Shown: positions 1 through 7,296, counted from the first letter of the stretch. The stretch is DNA of 17,024 nucleotides from CAYZIC01 sp964478335 (GCA_964478335.1 CAYZIC010000049.1:1-17024), one strand, 5' to 3'. Numbers and translations: made by a program. Notes: generated by a model from the sequence alone, not told the origin.

Positions 1-155
1 GCTAGAACTAGAACTATCAACTCGAACTAGGAGGCGTAGCCTCCTTCCCGCCTCTAGCATCAGGCATTGAGAGGGCTCGCTCCGTTCGCGGGCTGCGTTG
101 GCGCTCGCGATGCTCGCTTTTACTCGGTGATAGGAGCAGAGGAGGCTGCGCCTCC

Positions 156-397
156 GAGTTGACCGCTCGGTCGCCTACGGCTCGGTCGCTCAAGTACTGC
201 GTACTTGTCTAAGCCTCAATCTCGCCACTGCGCTCTTCGAGCTTGCTTACTCGTTTCACTTCCGAGTTCGAGTCTTGAGTTGACCGCTCGGTCGCCTACG
301 GCTCGGTCGCTCAAGTACTGCGTACTTGTCTAAGCCTCAATCTCGCCACTGCGCTCTTCGAGCTTGCTTACTCGTTTCACTTCCGAGTTCGAGTCTT
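156..397. repeat. Perfect 121-bp tandem duplication (2 units)
   Basis: Positions 156-276 and 277-397 are identical by direct reading, with a further 5 bases (GAGTT, 398-402) of a third unit before divergence. Each unit carries the palindrome CAAGTAC-TGC-GTACTTG (191-207 and 312-328) and ends in the GAGTTCGAG type motif that borders other palindromes nearby. Absence of any mismatch points to recent duplication or ongoing homogenisation. No coding function is apparent. Confidence 0.95.
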
Positions 398-499
398 GAG
401 TTCGAGTACTAGGAGGGGTTGCCGCCCCACACCCCGTTAATTGAGGAGCGATAGGAGCGATGGGGCGCTCCCGCTTGATGGTCGCTGCGCTCCCGCTAG

Positions 500-607
500 C
501 TTAGGGTCTGTCTGGGCGAGGATCGCCTCCGACCCTAAGAACCCCGACCGGTCTAACCTAAATAGACCGGAACTCAACAAGCCTCTGCAGGGCGAGCAGT
601 GCTCGCC
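500..607. other. Cluster of three strong hairpins
   Basis: Three perfect inverted repeats lie in a row. The first has 9-bp arms (500-508 with 531-539) enclosing an inner 5-bp hairpin (515-519 with 523-527). The second has 8-bp arms CCGGTCTA/TAGACCGG (548-555 with 563-570). The third is a near-continuous palindrome with 8-bp arms (591-598 with 600-607). A structured RNA, a folded single-stranded DNA site or a mobile palindromic repeat would all fit. No promoter is evident, so the role is unknown. Confidence 0.6.
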
Positions 608-665
608 AGTCAGCGTAGTCGTGTGGCTGTGATCAGCCGACGCCGCTTCCTGCGGCGCGCTGGTT

Positions 666-702
666 GCGTTTTTTGTATATTGATGCGTTTATTCTTAAAC
701 GC
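666..702 (-). repeat. 37-bp dispersed hairpin element, copy A (reverse)
   Basis: Read on the minus strand this matches 3139-3175 at 34 of 37 positions by eye. The first 18 bases form a hairpin, GCGTTTA-AGAA-TAAACGC, followed by a conserved AATATACAA segment. A more divergent copy lies at 7434-7471. It is the only copy here in reverse orientation. Confidence 0.8.
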
Positions 703-768
703 GAGCCCCTGGGCTAGCTCCCAGCCACCGCGCTCGCACGCCGCAGGCACCCGTGTCCCACGCTGACT

Positions 769-857
769 GTGGCCGCAGGCCACCCCACGCTACCCGTGGC
801 CTCTGGACACCCCGCGCTGACTTGTGCGGAGGAGTCCAGAGGCGAGCAAGCTCGCCT
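769..857. other. Hairpin string between repeat copies
   Basis: This contains GTGGCC-GCA-GGCCAC (769-783), a larger inverted repeat with perfect 9-bp arms (800-808 with 834-842, 25-base loop), and AGGCGAGC-AA-GCTCGCCT (840-857). None is followed by a T-run, so these do not read as terminators. They belong to the palindrome vocabulary of the gene-free stretches. Confidence 0.55.
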
Positions 858-938
858 GCAACAAGCATCAAGCAACAGGCAACAAACACTCGAACTCGAA
901 CTCTAGACTCGGACTAGGAGGCGCAGCCTCCTCTGCTC
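858..938 (+). repeat. About 80-bp dispersed repeat, copy 1
   Basis: This is collinear with 7535-7614. Both have a CAAGCAACA-rich left part, then AACACTCGAAC, a short variable part, and a GGAGRC-GCA-GCCTCC palindrome (here 917-931) followed by TCTG. The similarity is obvious by eye but interrupted by small indels. Confidence 0.7.
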
Positions 939-941
939 CCA

Positions 942-1022
942 TTAGCCTAAAATTTGCTCAATTGGGTAACCTAAATCTAGCTATCCTCGCCGCAGGCACC
1001 CATAATTCCTCTATTTCATCCC
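942..1022 (+). repeat. About 80-bp dispersed repeat (CTAAAATT type), copy 1
   Basis: It aligns with 3282-3360. Shared landmarks in the same order are TTAGSCTAAAATT, TCAATT, a GTRACCYAAATCT segment, a GCAG segment, and a pyrimidine-rich ATTCC tail. The copies are diverged with one or two short gaps. Both sit shortly upstream of a promoter (for the tRNA here, for the large exported protein at the other site). Confidence 0.65.
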
Positions 1023-1060
1023 ATTATGCAATAAAAATGGCCTTTCCCTCCATTTTGCGC

Positions 1061-1089
1061 TTGCTTTTTCTCCTAAGAAAAGGTATATT
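1061..1089 (+). promoter_or_regulatory. Promoter for tRNA-Gln
   Basis: A TTGCTT -35 (1061-1066) and a TATATT -10 (1084-1089) are separated by exactly 17 bases. The expected transcription start near 1096 lies about 14 bases before the tRNA, as expected for a short 5' leader. The same TTGC-type -35 recurs in the promoters at 3469 and 8490. Confidence 0.7.
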
Positions 1090-1109
1090 AAAGCCGTTTT
1101 TTAACAGAT

Positions 1110-1183
1110 TGCCTCATTGTGTAATGGTAGCACAATTGACTCTGGATCAATTTGTCAAGGTTCGAATCCTTGTGAGGCAACCA
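1110..1183 (+). tRNA. tRNA-Gln (anticodon CUG)
   Basis: All cloverleaf parts can be drawn. The 7-bp acceptor stem TGCCTCA/TGAGGCA spans 1110-1116 and 1173-1179. The D stem is GTG/CAC (1119-1121, 1131-1133). The anticodon stem ATTGA/TCAAT (1135-1139, 1147-1151) holds loop CTCTGGA, giving anticodon CTG (1142-1144). The T stem CAAGG/CCTTG (1156-1160, 1168-1172) holds loop TTCGAAT. The discriminator A (1180) and CCA end (1181-1183) are encoded. It reads CAG glutamine codons. It has its own promoter and is followed by a terminator. Confidence 0.96.
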
Positions 1184-1204
1184 TTTAATCAATCATCAGC
1201 AGAG

Positions 1205-1243
1205 AAGGGGACGCTAGCTTATTTTTGGCTTGTGTCCTTTTTT
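1205..1243 (+). terminator. Rho-independent terminator after tRNA-Gln
   Basis: Arms GGACGCTAGC (1209-1218) and GCTTGTGTCC (1228-1237) pair with one mismatch and one wobble, and are followed by a six-T run (1238-1243). The A/G bases at 1205-1208 can extend the stem into the T-run. It ends only 35 bases before the next start codon. Confidence 0.7.
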
Positions 1244-1278
1244 GTTTTGAAGAGATTGCGTGTAATAAGGAGCGTGTT

Positions 1279-1761
1279 ATGATCGACGGTTTATTAGATG
1301 TGTTGCGTACCAATGCCCATGCTAGTGCTGAGATGATGGGCAAGATGCTCGGTGTCTCTGCCGAAACAGTCCGAGAAGAGATCGCTGACTTGCAAGCCCG
1401 TGGTGTGATTCGTGGCTGGCAGGCAATTATCAATGAGGACGAGCTCGACGAAAAACAAGTCACGGCAGTGATCGAAGTGCGCGTAACCCCTGAGCGCGAA
1501 GGCGGCTTTAACCGCATTGCCGACCGTGTGAGCCGTTTTGACGAAGTCCAAGCCGCTTATCTCATGAGTGGAGGCTATGACCTTTTGCTCTTTGTCACGG
1601 GCGACACCCTCCTGCACGTCGCACGATTTGTTTCAGAAAAGCTCGCCTCCATCGATGGCGTGCTCTCCACCGCCACGCACTTCAAGCTTAAGACCTATAA
1701 GAAAAATGGCGTATTAATGGGTTCCAAACACGAAGACGAGCGATTGATCGTCTCTCCATAA
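1279..1761 (+). CDS. Lrp/AsnC family transcriptional regulator
   Basis: A 160-residue protein of usual Lrp/AsnC length. Residues 1-50 form the N-terminal winged helix-turn-helix, with a recognition region around MLGVSAETVREEIADL. Residues about 62-140 form the RAM (AsnC ligand-binding) fold, including the GGYDLLLFV strand typical of the effector and oligomerisation domain. Such proteins sense amino acids and control their metabolism as dimers or octamers. The start at 1279 is chosen because AAGGAG (1267-1272) sits 6 bases upstream. A longer frame beginning at 1225 would run through the tRNA terminator and has no ribosome binding site. The gene is followed after 27 bases by an aminotransferase, a common pairing, so it probably regulates that gene and itself. 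No clear promoter fits between the terminator and the start codon. The target amino acid cannot be told. Confidence 0.9.
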   Translation: MIDGLLDVLRTNAHASAEMMGKMLGVSAETVREEIADLQARGVIRGWQAIINEDELDEKQVTAVIEVRVTPEREGGFNRIADRVSRFDEVQAAYLMSGGYDLLLFVTGDTLLHVARFVSEKLASIDGVLSTATHFKLKTYKKNGVLMGSKHEDERLIVSP

Positions 1762-1788
1762 TGATTAGTAGAATAGGTGAGGTTTCTC

Positions 1789-2964
1789 ATGGATCAAGAG
1801 TGGTATAAAAGTAAAATCGCTAAGCACGTCATTGGATTGCCCAAGTCTGGCATTCGGGCATTCTTTGATATCGTCAGCACCCGTAAAAATGTCATCTCTT
1901 TGGCAATCGGTGAACCCGACTTTGACACGCCCTGGCATATTCGCGAGGCGGCGATCTATTCATTAGAACGTGGCCGTACGCACTACACCGGCAATGCTGG
2001 TTTGCTTGAGCTGCGTCAAGCTGCCGCCGACTATGTCGAGCGATTCTTTAAGGTCAAGTATGATGCCGCAAGCGAAGTCCTCATCACCGTTGGTGCCTCT
2101 GAGGGTATCGATGGGGTGCTGCGTGCATTGCTCAATCCTGGCGAAGAGGTCCTCTATCATGAACCCTGCTTCGTCTCCTATGCCCCGACGGTCAACTTGG
2201 CCCATGGCGTGCCTGTCTCCGTGCCGACCTATAAGGCTGATGGTTTTCGTTTGTCGCGTGAAGCTCTCGAAAAGGCCGTCACCCCCCGCACTAAAGTCCT
2301 CATGCTCAACTTCCCCAACAATCCCACCGGCGCAGTCTTGCGCCACGAGGATCTCGTCGAGCTGGCAGACTTTGCCATCAGCCACGACCTCATCGTCATC
2401 AGCGATGAGATCTATGCAGAGATGACCTGGGGCGGTGCCTCCCACGAATCAATCGCTGCCATCCCTGGTATGAGAGAGCGCACCATCCTCGTGCATGGCT
2501 TCTCCAAGAGCTGGGCGATGACTGGTTTTCGTATGGCCTACCTCTGCGGACCCAAGGGCCTGCTCGACCCCGTGCTCAAAATTCACCAATACGCCATCAT
2601 GTGCGCACCGACCGCCTCCCAATACGCCGCACTCGAAGCATTCGTCCAACCCGAAAAGGACATGGCGCCCATGCTACGCGCTTATGAGCAGCGCCGCAAC
2701 TTCCTCGAAGCCTCCTTCGCCGAGATGGGCGTGCCCATGCACACCCCGGCGGGTGCATTTTATGCGTTTCCCTGCATCGAGAAGTTTGGCCTAACTGCGC
2801 ATGAATTCGCCGTCAGGCTCCTTGACGAACACAACGTCGCAGTCGTCCCCGGCACCGCCTTTGGTGCGTGTGGCGAAGGCTTCGTGCGCTGCTCCTATGC
2901 CACGAGCATGGACAACCTCGTCGAAGCCATGAAGCACTTCAAAGCATTCGTCGACAGCCTCTAG
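1789..2964 (+). CDS. PLP-dependent class I/II aminotransferase
   Basis: A 391-residue fold-type I aminotransferase of full length. Visible landmarks are the N-terminal IGEPDFDTP, the NPTG motif near N178, the cofactor-contacting D206 and Y209 in SDEIYAE, the Schiff-base lysine K240 in FSKSWAMTGFR, and the substrate-carboxylate arginine R367 in FVRCSYA. The enzyme should move amino groups between an amino acid and a 2-oxo acid in the cytosol. Relatives include PatA/AlaA/aspartate aminotransferase-like enzymes, and the exact substrate cannot be read from the sequence. The ATG at 1789 is preferred over the in-frame GTG at 1777 because AGGTGAGG (1775-1782) is correctly spaced from it. It is the second gene of an operon with the Lrp-type regulator and ends at a strong terminator. 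Confidence 0.92.
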   Translation: MDQEWYKSKIAKHVIGLPKSGIRAFFDIVSTRKNVISLAIGEPDFDTPWHIREAAIYSLERGRTHYTGNAGLLELRQAAADYVERFFKVKYDAASEVLITVGASEGIDGVLRALLNPGEEVLYHEPCFVSYAPTVNLAHGVPVSVPTYKADGFRLSREALEKAVTPRTKVLMLNFPNNPTGAVLRHEDLVELADFAISHDLIVISDEIYAEMTWGGASHESIAAIPGMRERTILVHGFSKSWAMTGFRMAYLCGPKGLLDPVLKIHQYAIMCAPTASQYAALEAFVQPEKDMAPMLRAYEQRRNFLEASFAEMGVPMHTPAGAFYAFPCIEKFGLTAHEFAVRLLDEHNVAVVPGTAFGACGEGFVRCSYATSMDNLVEAMKHFKAFVDSL

Positions 2965-2980
2965 GGCGGCTACGCCAACC

Positions 2981-3012
2981 AAAAAGCCTCGCTTAACTGC
3001 GGGGCTTTTTTT
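2981..3012 (+). terminator. Rho-independent terminator after aminotransferase
   Basis: The stem AAGCCTCGC/GCGGGGCTT (2984-2992 with 2999-3007, one T-G wobble) encloses a 6-base loop, and the T-run reaches 3012. The structure is almost the same as the terminator at 7341-7371. Both are followed by the same GGTAGGGCTC sequence, so the terminator belongs to a repeated block. Confidence 0.88.
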
Positions 3013-3043
3013 ATACCCCGCAGGGTAGGGCTCGCTACGCTCG

Positions 3044-3073
3044 CAGGACTGCGGGAGATCTCTGGCAGTCCTG
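3044..3073. repeat. Hairpin with nested palindrome; first copy of 25-bp direct repeat
   Basis: Perfect 9-bp arms CAGGACTGC/GCAGTCCTG (3044-3052 with 3065-3073) enclose a loop that contains the self-complementary GAGATCTC (3055-3062). The 25 bases from 3049 to 3073 are repeated exactly at 3236-3260, but there the left arm is missing. Confidence 0.75.
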
Positions 3074-3138
3074 TCCGCCGCAGGCGCTTAAGGATTTTGG
3101 GATTTGGAGTCTGGGGATTGGGATTGTGAGGGTAGCTG

Positions 3139-3175
3139 GCGTTTAAGAATAAACGTCTCAATATACAAAGAACGC
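3139..3175 (+). repeat. 37-bp dispersed hairpin element, copy B
   Basis: This is the best match to copy A (666-702, opposite strand; 34 of 37 identical by eye) and is related to copy C (7434-7471). The hairpin GCGTTTA-AGAA-TAAACG is kept with one wobble. Upstream it is preceded by a purine-rich GGGATTGGGATTG-like run that also precedes copy C. Confidence 0.8.
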
Positions 3176-3235
3176 ACACCTGCCCGCCGCAGGCGCCCTC
3201 TCTTACGCTGCAATCGCTCTGCGCTCTCTGCCTCT

Positions 3236-3260
3236 CTGCGGGAGATCTCTGGCAGTCCTG
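3236..3260 (+). repeat. Second copy of 25-bp direct repeat
   Basis: This is an exact copy of 3049-3073 including the palindrome GAGATCTC. The shorter TCTGGCAGTC motif appears again near 3316. Confidence 0.85.
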
Positions 3261-3281
3261 CGCTACCCCGCCCATGTCTCC

Positions 3282-3360
3282 TTAGGCTAAAATTCGGTCA
3301 ATTCGGTGACCCAAATCTGGCAGTCCCGCGGCGCAGTCGCCCATTCCTTTCATTCCTTGC
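3282..3360 (+). repeat. About 80-bp dispersed repeat (CTAAAATT type), copy 2
   Basis: It is collinear with 942-1022, sharing TTAGSCTAAAATT, TCAATT, the GTRACCYAAATCT segment and the ATTCC-rich tail. Confidence 0.65.
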
Positions 3361-3468
3361 ATTCCTGACTTAAATCATTCGTGTCAATTCGTGGACAAGA
3401 TTTGGCAGCCGCTTCGCCGCCTTTTACACTAATTTTACATTTTTATGGCTAAAATAGACAAAAAGTGC

Positions 3469-3497
3469 TTGCCTTGTCTTAAGCTTTGGTGTATGCT
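3469..3497 (+). promoter_or_regulatory. Promoter for large exported protein
   Basis: TTGCCT (3469-3474) and TATGCT (3492-3497) are spaced by 17 bases in an AT-rich region. The predicted start near 3504 leaves a leader of about 97 bases before the ATG. The -35 resembles those before the tRNA and the PEP-CTERM gene. Confidence 0.5.
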
Positions 3498-3600
3498 CCT
3501 AAGTATAGATTGGGAATAAGGTTTTCTTGTGTGAGTCAATCTAACAACCAATTAAGCGTGTACATAAATCAGTGTTGTAACCATTCATGGAGTTTAATCA

Positions 3601-6600
3601 ATGAAGACACCTCTCGCGAAATGCTGTCTACTGGCCTCAGTAGCTGTCGGATGTGCTTGTGCTCTACAAGCTCAAGAAGTGACACCAAAACCTGTAGCCA
3701 CGGCAAAGTATGTCCGCTGGACTGTGACCCAATGGCCCAAGTCAAACCCTCACAGCAATCTGCAATGCCCCAACACTGGGCTGGGGGTTTCGGAGTTTAA
3801 GCTACGCAAAGGCGATGCCGATCTGACTTGGCCAAGCGGCACGTCCATTACTGCGGCTCCCGAAAAGGCCGGTACGGATCAAAACTCCGCCAAGATCATC
3901 GATGGCAACCTCTCCTCAGATAGCAAGTACTACAACAATCCCTCTCCAGCTCCTGAGAAATTTGTCTTTACGATTACCTCGTCGATTCCTGTTTCCTTTG
4001 ACGGCTATTCGATTTACGCAGCAGACCAAGACGGCCGTAACCCTCAGGCTTGGACGCTCGAGGCCTCTGCAGACGGCGAGACCTGGACAGAGATCGGCTC
4101 TGAATCATTGGACATTGCCGTCCTAGATGGCTGGGATACGAAGGGCGCAAATCAGCGTAAATCATTTGAGGTAAAGACCGAGTTTGGTGAGCCTTTGCCA
4201 GAGAAGGCCGTGACCTTTGCTACAGATGCGACTTGGAGCCAGCTACTTGCAGGCACATCGCTTGCTGAATTTTCGAGTGTGAATCTCGATGCTTCGACTG
4301 CTACAACTGCGCTGACGCTGACCTTAGATGGTGAGGTTTCAATCCCAGTGCTCAAGATCACTGGTAGTCAACCGCTGACGATCAATACGACCACGGACTT
4401 TGTGGATGGTATCATCGCATTGGATCTTACTGCTTACACGGGTGAGGTCACGCTCAATTGGCAACCCAAGTCTGGTAGCCTCAATGGCGCAAAGGCTATG
4501 CGCGTGGATCACACCGCAGCAGAGGATAAAGCGCAAACAGCCTGGACCATTCGCGAAGGTGGCAATTTGATGTTGGCAAATGTTGGTAACCCTTACCACT
4601 TTACGAATAAGACGATTACGGTTGTGCCCACAGATGCCAGCGGGGACTATGCCGTTATTTCATTGCAGAATGGTGGTAAAGGAGGTGTTGACTTTACTGG
4701 ATCAACCCTTAATGGCTCTGGCACCTTTGCCTTTATGCATAAGATCGGTGGAGAGGCTGTCCCCAATGCGATCTTGGCCTTTGCAGAAGCATCCACCTTT
4801 ACGGGGGAGGTTTATGTCTCAGACCAATGGAATAAGGAGGTTGAGTCAACAATCACGGGCACCAGCCTCAAGAATGCCGTCTTTGTCTTTGGTAAGGATT
4901 ACACGGGTACCAATCCAACCCCTGGCGGTAAGTATGCTACCGATAAGTTGCTCTTGTCTGGCGATGCGACGCTCAAGGGCATTCGCACAACGCGTGAGGG
5001 TGACACGATCAAATCAAGCGATACGACCGTGCGGACATTGACCTTGGCTGGCGAGGGCACTTATAGCGCCAGTAAGACAGAAGTCACGATTAGCTTGAAT
5101 TATACTGGCACGGGTTCACAAACCTTTATCGGAGCATCTGCTTTGACAGACCTGACGATCGGTGAGGCTGCTGGTACGCTCGCCTTTAGTCATGCCAATG
5201 GTGTCTCGGTCAAGCAAGCATTGACCATCAACAAGGCCCTCTCTACGACGACCCCCACGGTTGCTGGTAAGATCTCCTTTATTGATGGCGCAACCATTTC
5301 GTTGCCCGAAAATGCTCCTGCTGGTACCTACAAGATTGCAACATCATTTGACGATGCCGTTACGCCTGTGATTAAACAGGGCGAGACGGTCGTTGCTGAT
5401 GCGACCATTGACGCCGCAGCGGGTACGGTGACTCTGCCTGTTGTCGTGCTCCCCATTAAGGCAACTGCCACTGGTGCGAATGCCACATGGTCTACTTTGA
5501 CTTGGACAGACTCCACGGGTACGATTACCCCAGACTGGGGTAGCTATACAGGTGTAGCCGAGGTGACTGTTGACGGAGAGACAACCTTGACCGTTGATAA
5601 AGAGTTTAATACGTGCTCCATGAAGTTTACTGGTTCTGGCCCTTTAACGCTCAACCTTGATACTGCTGCTGGATATATAGACAATGTCAAGGCTATTGAT
5701 GTCACTAACGTGACTGGAGGCGTGACCTTTACCTTTAAATTGGGTCAATCGACAAAGGTGTTTGGCCCTCACACCTACAAGGGCGTCAACTTTGGCAGAG
5801 ACTTTGCTGTTGACGGAATTGTGACCTATGACTCATGCCAACTTGGTAATGTGACGATGAATAATTACGCATCAATTATCTTGGCTGGTGAGGGTCGCAC
5901 AGAAAAAATCTCGACCTCAGAGATCGGCGGCTCTTTGACCATCAAGGGCTCTCAGCAAATTGCTGAATTTGAGAATAGAGGCACTACAGATGCGAATCCC
6001 TTTGCGTTGACTATCGAGAATACCGGTGCAATGACGATAAACGATATGACGATGACTCAAGTCTTGGTACTTGATTACATCAACCTTACCGTTGCGGGTA
6101 CGTTGACCGTGCCACAGATCATTCAAGGCCAGACTGCTGGTCGTACGAGCACGGTGGTGGTCGATGGCGGCACTGTGAACCTCTTTGGTATCAACGATGT
6201 CGCTTGGAAGATCGCCTCAAGCACCAAGATCACGATTAAATCTGGTGAAGTCAAAGCTGGCGGCAAACTGGATATGTCTGGTGCTCTAACAATGGCTACG
6301 ATAGTCCAAGAGGGTGGCTCTGTGAGCTTTACGGGTGGTAATTTTGCTACCGCGGACGATATGGGAGATGCGTATACTCTGGCCCTTGATCTCAATGGAG
6401 GCACCTTTGCTATCGCAGGCGATATCCCCTTGCGAGATTTTTACATTCCTCAGAGTGGTCAGACCATACAGATGGTCTCCATTAATCTTGCTGGCGGCGC
6501 CTTGATCGCCTCCGATACCACAACGATTGGCGCACCTGTAGCCTTGCAACAGCAAGCAACAGGCACACTTGCTGCTGCTGCAGGCAAGACGTTGACACTG

Positions 6601-7296
6601 ACGAACCTGATAGGTGTCTCTGAGCTGATCAACGTCGGCACTGCTGATAATGCAGGCACGGTTGTCTTTGGTGAGGTGCGTCCTCGACTCGCAAGTGTCG
6701 CTGGTATTGTGAGCTTTACCCCGACTGCTGGCGAAATAGGCCTCAAGATGGCAAGCTTCCCCACAATCATGACGACGGCACCAGCTGCTAGTGCCTTTGT
6801 TTGCCCAGACGAGTCCGTCACGGTGACCGGGGTGACCCTTGCTGGAAACCAACTACAGGTTGCCTTCACCCAAGAAGGTGTAGCACCATCCGTTACCGTT
6901 GATGGCGATGTCGATGCGGCTGTGACGACCTTTGTCAATACCTTGCCTCGTGAGGCTGGTACCCCTGAGGGCACCATCTCCTTGACCGCAGCGCAGGCCA
7001 ACCTCCTCTACGTCTTTGGCGCCACCGAGCTCCCCGCAGACCTCACTGCGATCTCATTTGGCGTCACCAAGTTTGAGGTTACGGGCACATCCGTTGCCAT
7101 CGAGGCCACACCAAAAGGCATGAAGTTGGCAGGCGCACCAGCGGTAGTCTCCGCACAGGTTTATGTGGGTGCGGATTTGACCAGTGCGATGCTGGCGATG
7201 CCTATGATTACGGGGTCTTTTGATGGCACGAAGTATACCTTTAGCGGGCAAATCTTCCCGAATATGAAATACTTCAAGGTGGTCATCACCAAGTAA
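3601..7296 (+). CDS. Large exported beta-rich protein with discoidin-like domain
   Basis: A 1231-residue protein with an N-terminal signal peptide (hydrophobic residues 5-22, likely cleavage after LQA at about 24). A nearby VGC could instead act as a weak lipobox. Residues about 33-192 resemble an F5/8 type C (discoidin) jelly roll, with motifs such as IIDGN, GYSIYAADQD and EASADGETW, suggesting glycan or surface binding. The rest is low in cysteine and rich in Thr, Gly, Ala and Val, with alternating short strands as in beta-helix adhesins. A module starting ATWS at about 210 recurs at about 629. I see no catalytic motif, PEP-CTERM tail, LPXTG or outer-membrane barrel; the chain ends in an aromatic KYFKVVITK strand. 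GGAG (3589-3592) lies 8 bases before the ATG. It is transcribed alone, between its own promoter and terminator. Export and surface location are inferred, and the ligand is unknown. Confidence 0.85.
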   Translation: MKTPLAKCCLLASVAVGCACALQAQEVTPKPVATAKYVRWTVTQWPKSNPHSNLQCPNTGLGVSEFKLRKGDADLTWPSGTSITAAPEKAGTDQNSAKIIDGNLSSDSKYYNNPSPAPEKFVFTITSSIPVSFDGYSIYAADQDGRNPQAWTLEASADGETWTEIGSESLDIAVLDGWDTKGANQRKSFEVKTEFGEPLPEKAVTFATDATWSQLLAGTSLAEFSSVNLDASTATTALTLTLDGEVSIPVLKITGSQPLTINTTTDFVDGIIALDLTAYTGEVTLNWQPKSGSLNGAKAMRVDHTAAEDKAQTAWTIREGGNLMLANVGNPYHFTNKTITVVPTDASGDYAVISLQNGGKGGVDFTGSTLNGSGTFAFMHKIGGEAVPNAILAFAEASTFTGEVYVSDQWNKEVESTITGTSLKNAVFVFGKDYTGTNPTPGGKYATDKLLLSGDATLKGIRTTREGDTIKSSDTTVRTLTLAGEGTYSASKTEVTISLNYTGTGSQTFIGASALTDLTIGEAAGTLAFSHANGVSVKQALTINKALSTTTPTVAGKISFIDGATISLPENAPAGTYKIATSFDDAVTPVIKQGETVVADATIDAAAGTVTLPVVVLPIKATATGANATWSTLTWTDSTGTITPDWGSYTGVAEVTVDGETTLTVDKEFNTCSMKFTGSGPLTLNLDTAAGYIDNVKAIDVTNVTGGVTFTFKLGQSTKVFGPHTYKGVNFGRDFAVDGIVTYDSCQLGNVTMNNYASIILAGEGRTEKISTSEIGGSLTIKGSQQIAEFENRGTTDANPFALTIENTGAMTINDMTMTQVLVLDYINLTVAGTLTVPQIIQGQTAGRTSTVVVDGGTVNLFGINDVAWKIASSTKITIKSGEVKAGGKLDMSGALTMATIVQEGGSVSFTGGNFATADDMGDAYTLALDLNGGTFAIAGDIPLRDFYIPQSGQTIQMVSINLAGGALIASDTTTIGAPVALQQQATGTLAAAAGKTLTLTNLIGVSELINVGTADNAGTVVFGEVRPRLASVAGIVSFTPTAGEIGLKMASFPTIMTTAPAASAFVCPDESVTVTGVTLAGNQLQVAFTQEGVAPSVTVDGDVDAAVTTFVNTLPREAGTPEGTISLTAAQANLLYVFGATELPADLTAISFGVTKFEVTGTSVAIEATPKGMKLAGAPAVVSAQVYVGADLTSAMLAMPMITGSFDGTKYTFSGQIFPNMKYFKVVITK

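Larger units (their letters stand above)
1..1060. other. Gene-free repeat-rich stretch
   Basis: I find no convincing coding sequence here: the short open frames have no ribosome binding site, no recognisable protein and are built from palindromic DNA. The stretch is a chain of inverted repeats (for example 30-44, 141-155, 191-207, 500-539, 548-570, 591-607, 641-657, 769-783, 800-842, 840-857, 917-931), one tandem duplication, and pieces that recur in the other gene-free stretches of the window. The motif ACTCGAACT or its complement repeatedly borders the GGAGGC/GCCTCC palindromes. I see no gene end at the left edge. Confidence 0.7.
3013..3468. other. Gene-free stretch with repeats
   Basis: No convincing gene is present. 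The stretch holds GGTAGGGCTC after the terminator, a hairpin at 3044-3073, a 25-bp direct repeat pair, GCC-GCA-GGC mini-palindromes near 3078 and 3185, the 37-bp element at 3139, and the CTAAAATT-type repeat at 3282. The last 50 bases are AT-rich and lead into the promoter for the large exported protein. Confidence 0.65.

Noticed and set aside
156..402. CRISPR-like array
   Set aside because: There are only two identical 121-bp units with no short repeat and unique spacer pattern and no cas genes.
500..607. Integron attC site
   Set aside because: The hairpins lack recognisable core-site pairs (RYYYAAC/GTTRRRY in the right arrangement), and there is no cassette or integrase in view.
441..632. 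63-codon open frame on the plus strand
   Set aside because: It lies entirely within stacked hairpins and has no Shine-Dalgarno sequence and no family resemblance.
1110..1183. Integration site of a genomic island at the tRNA
   Set aside because: I did not find a second copy of the tRNA 3' end in the window, nor an integrase gene.
1225..1278. Upstream extension of the Lrp-type gene
   Set aside because: It overlaps the tRNA terminator and has no ribosome binding site; the ATG at 1279 has AAGGAG at good spacing.
824..1282. 152-codon open frame on the plus strand
   Set aside because: It reads through the tRNA-Gln gene, a terminator and dispersed repeats, so it cannot be a real gene.
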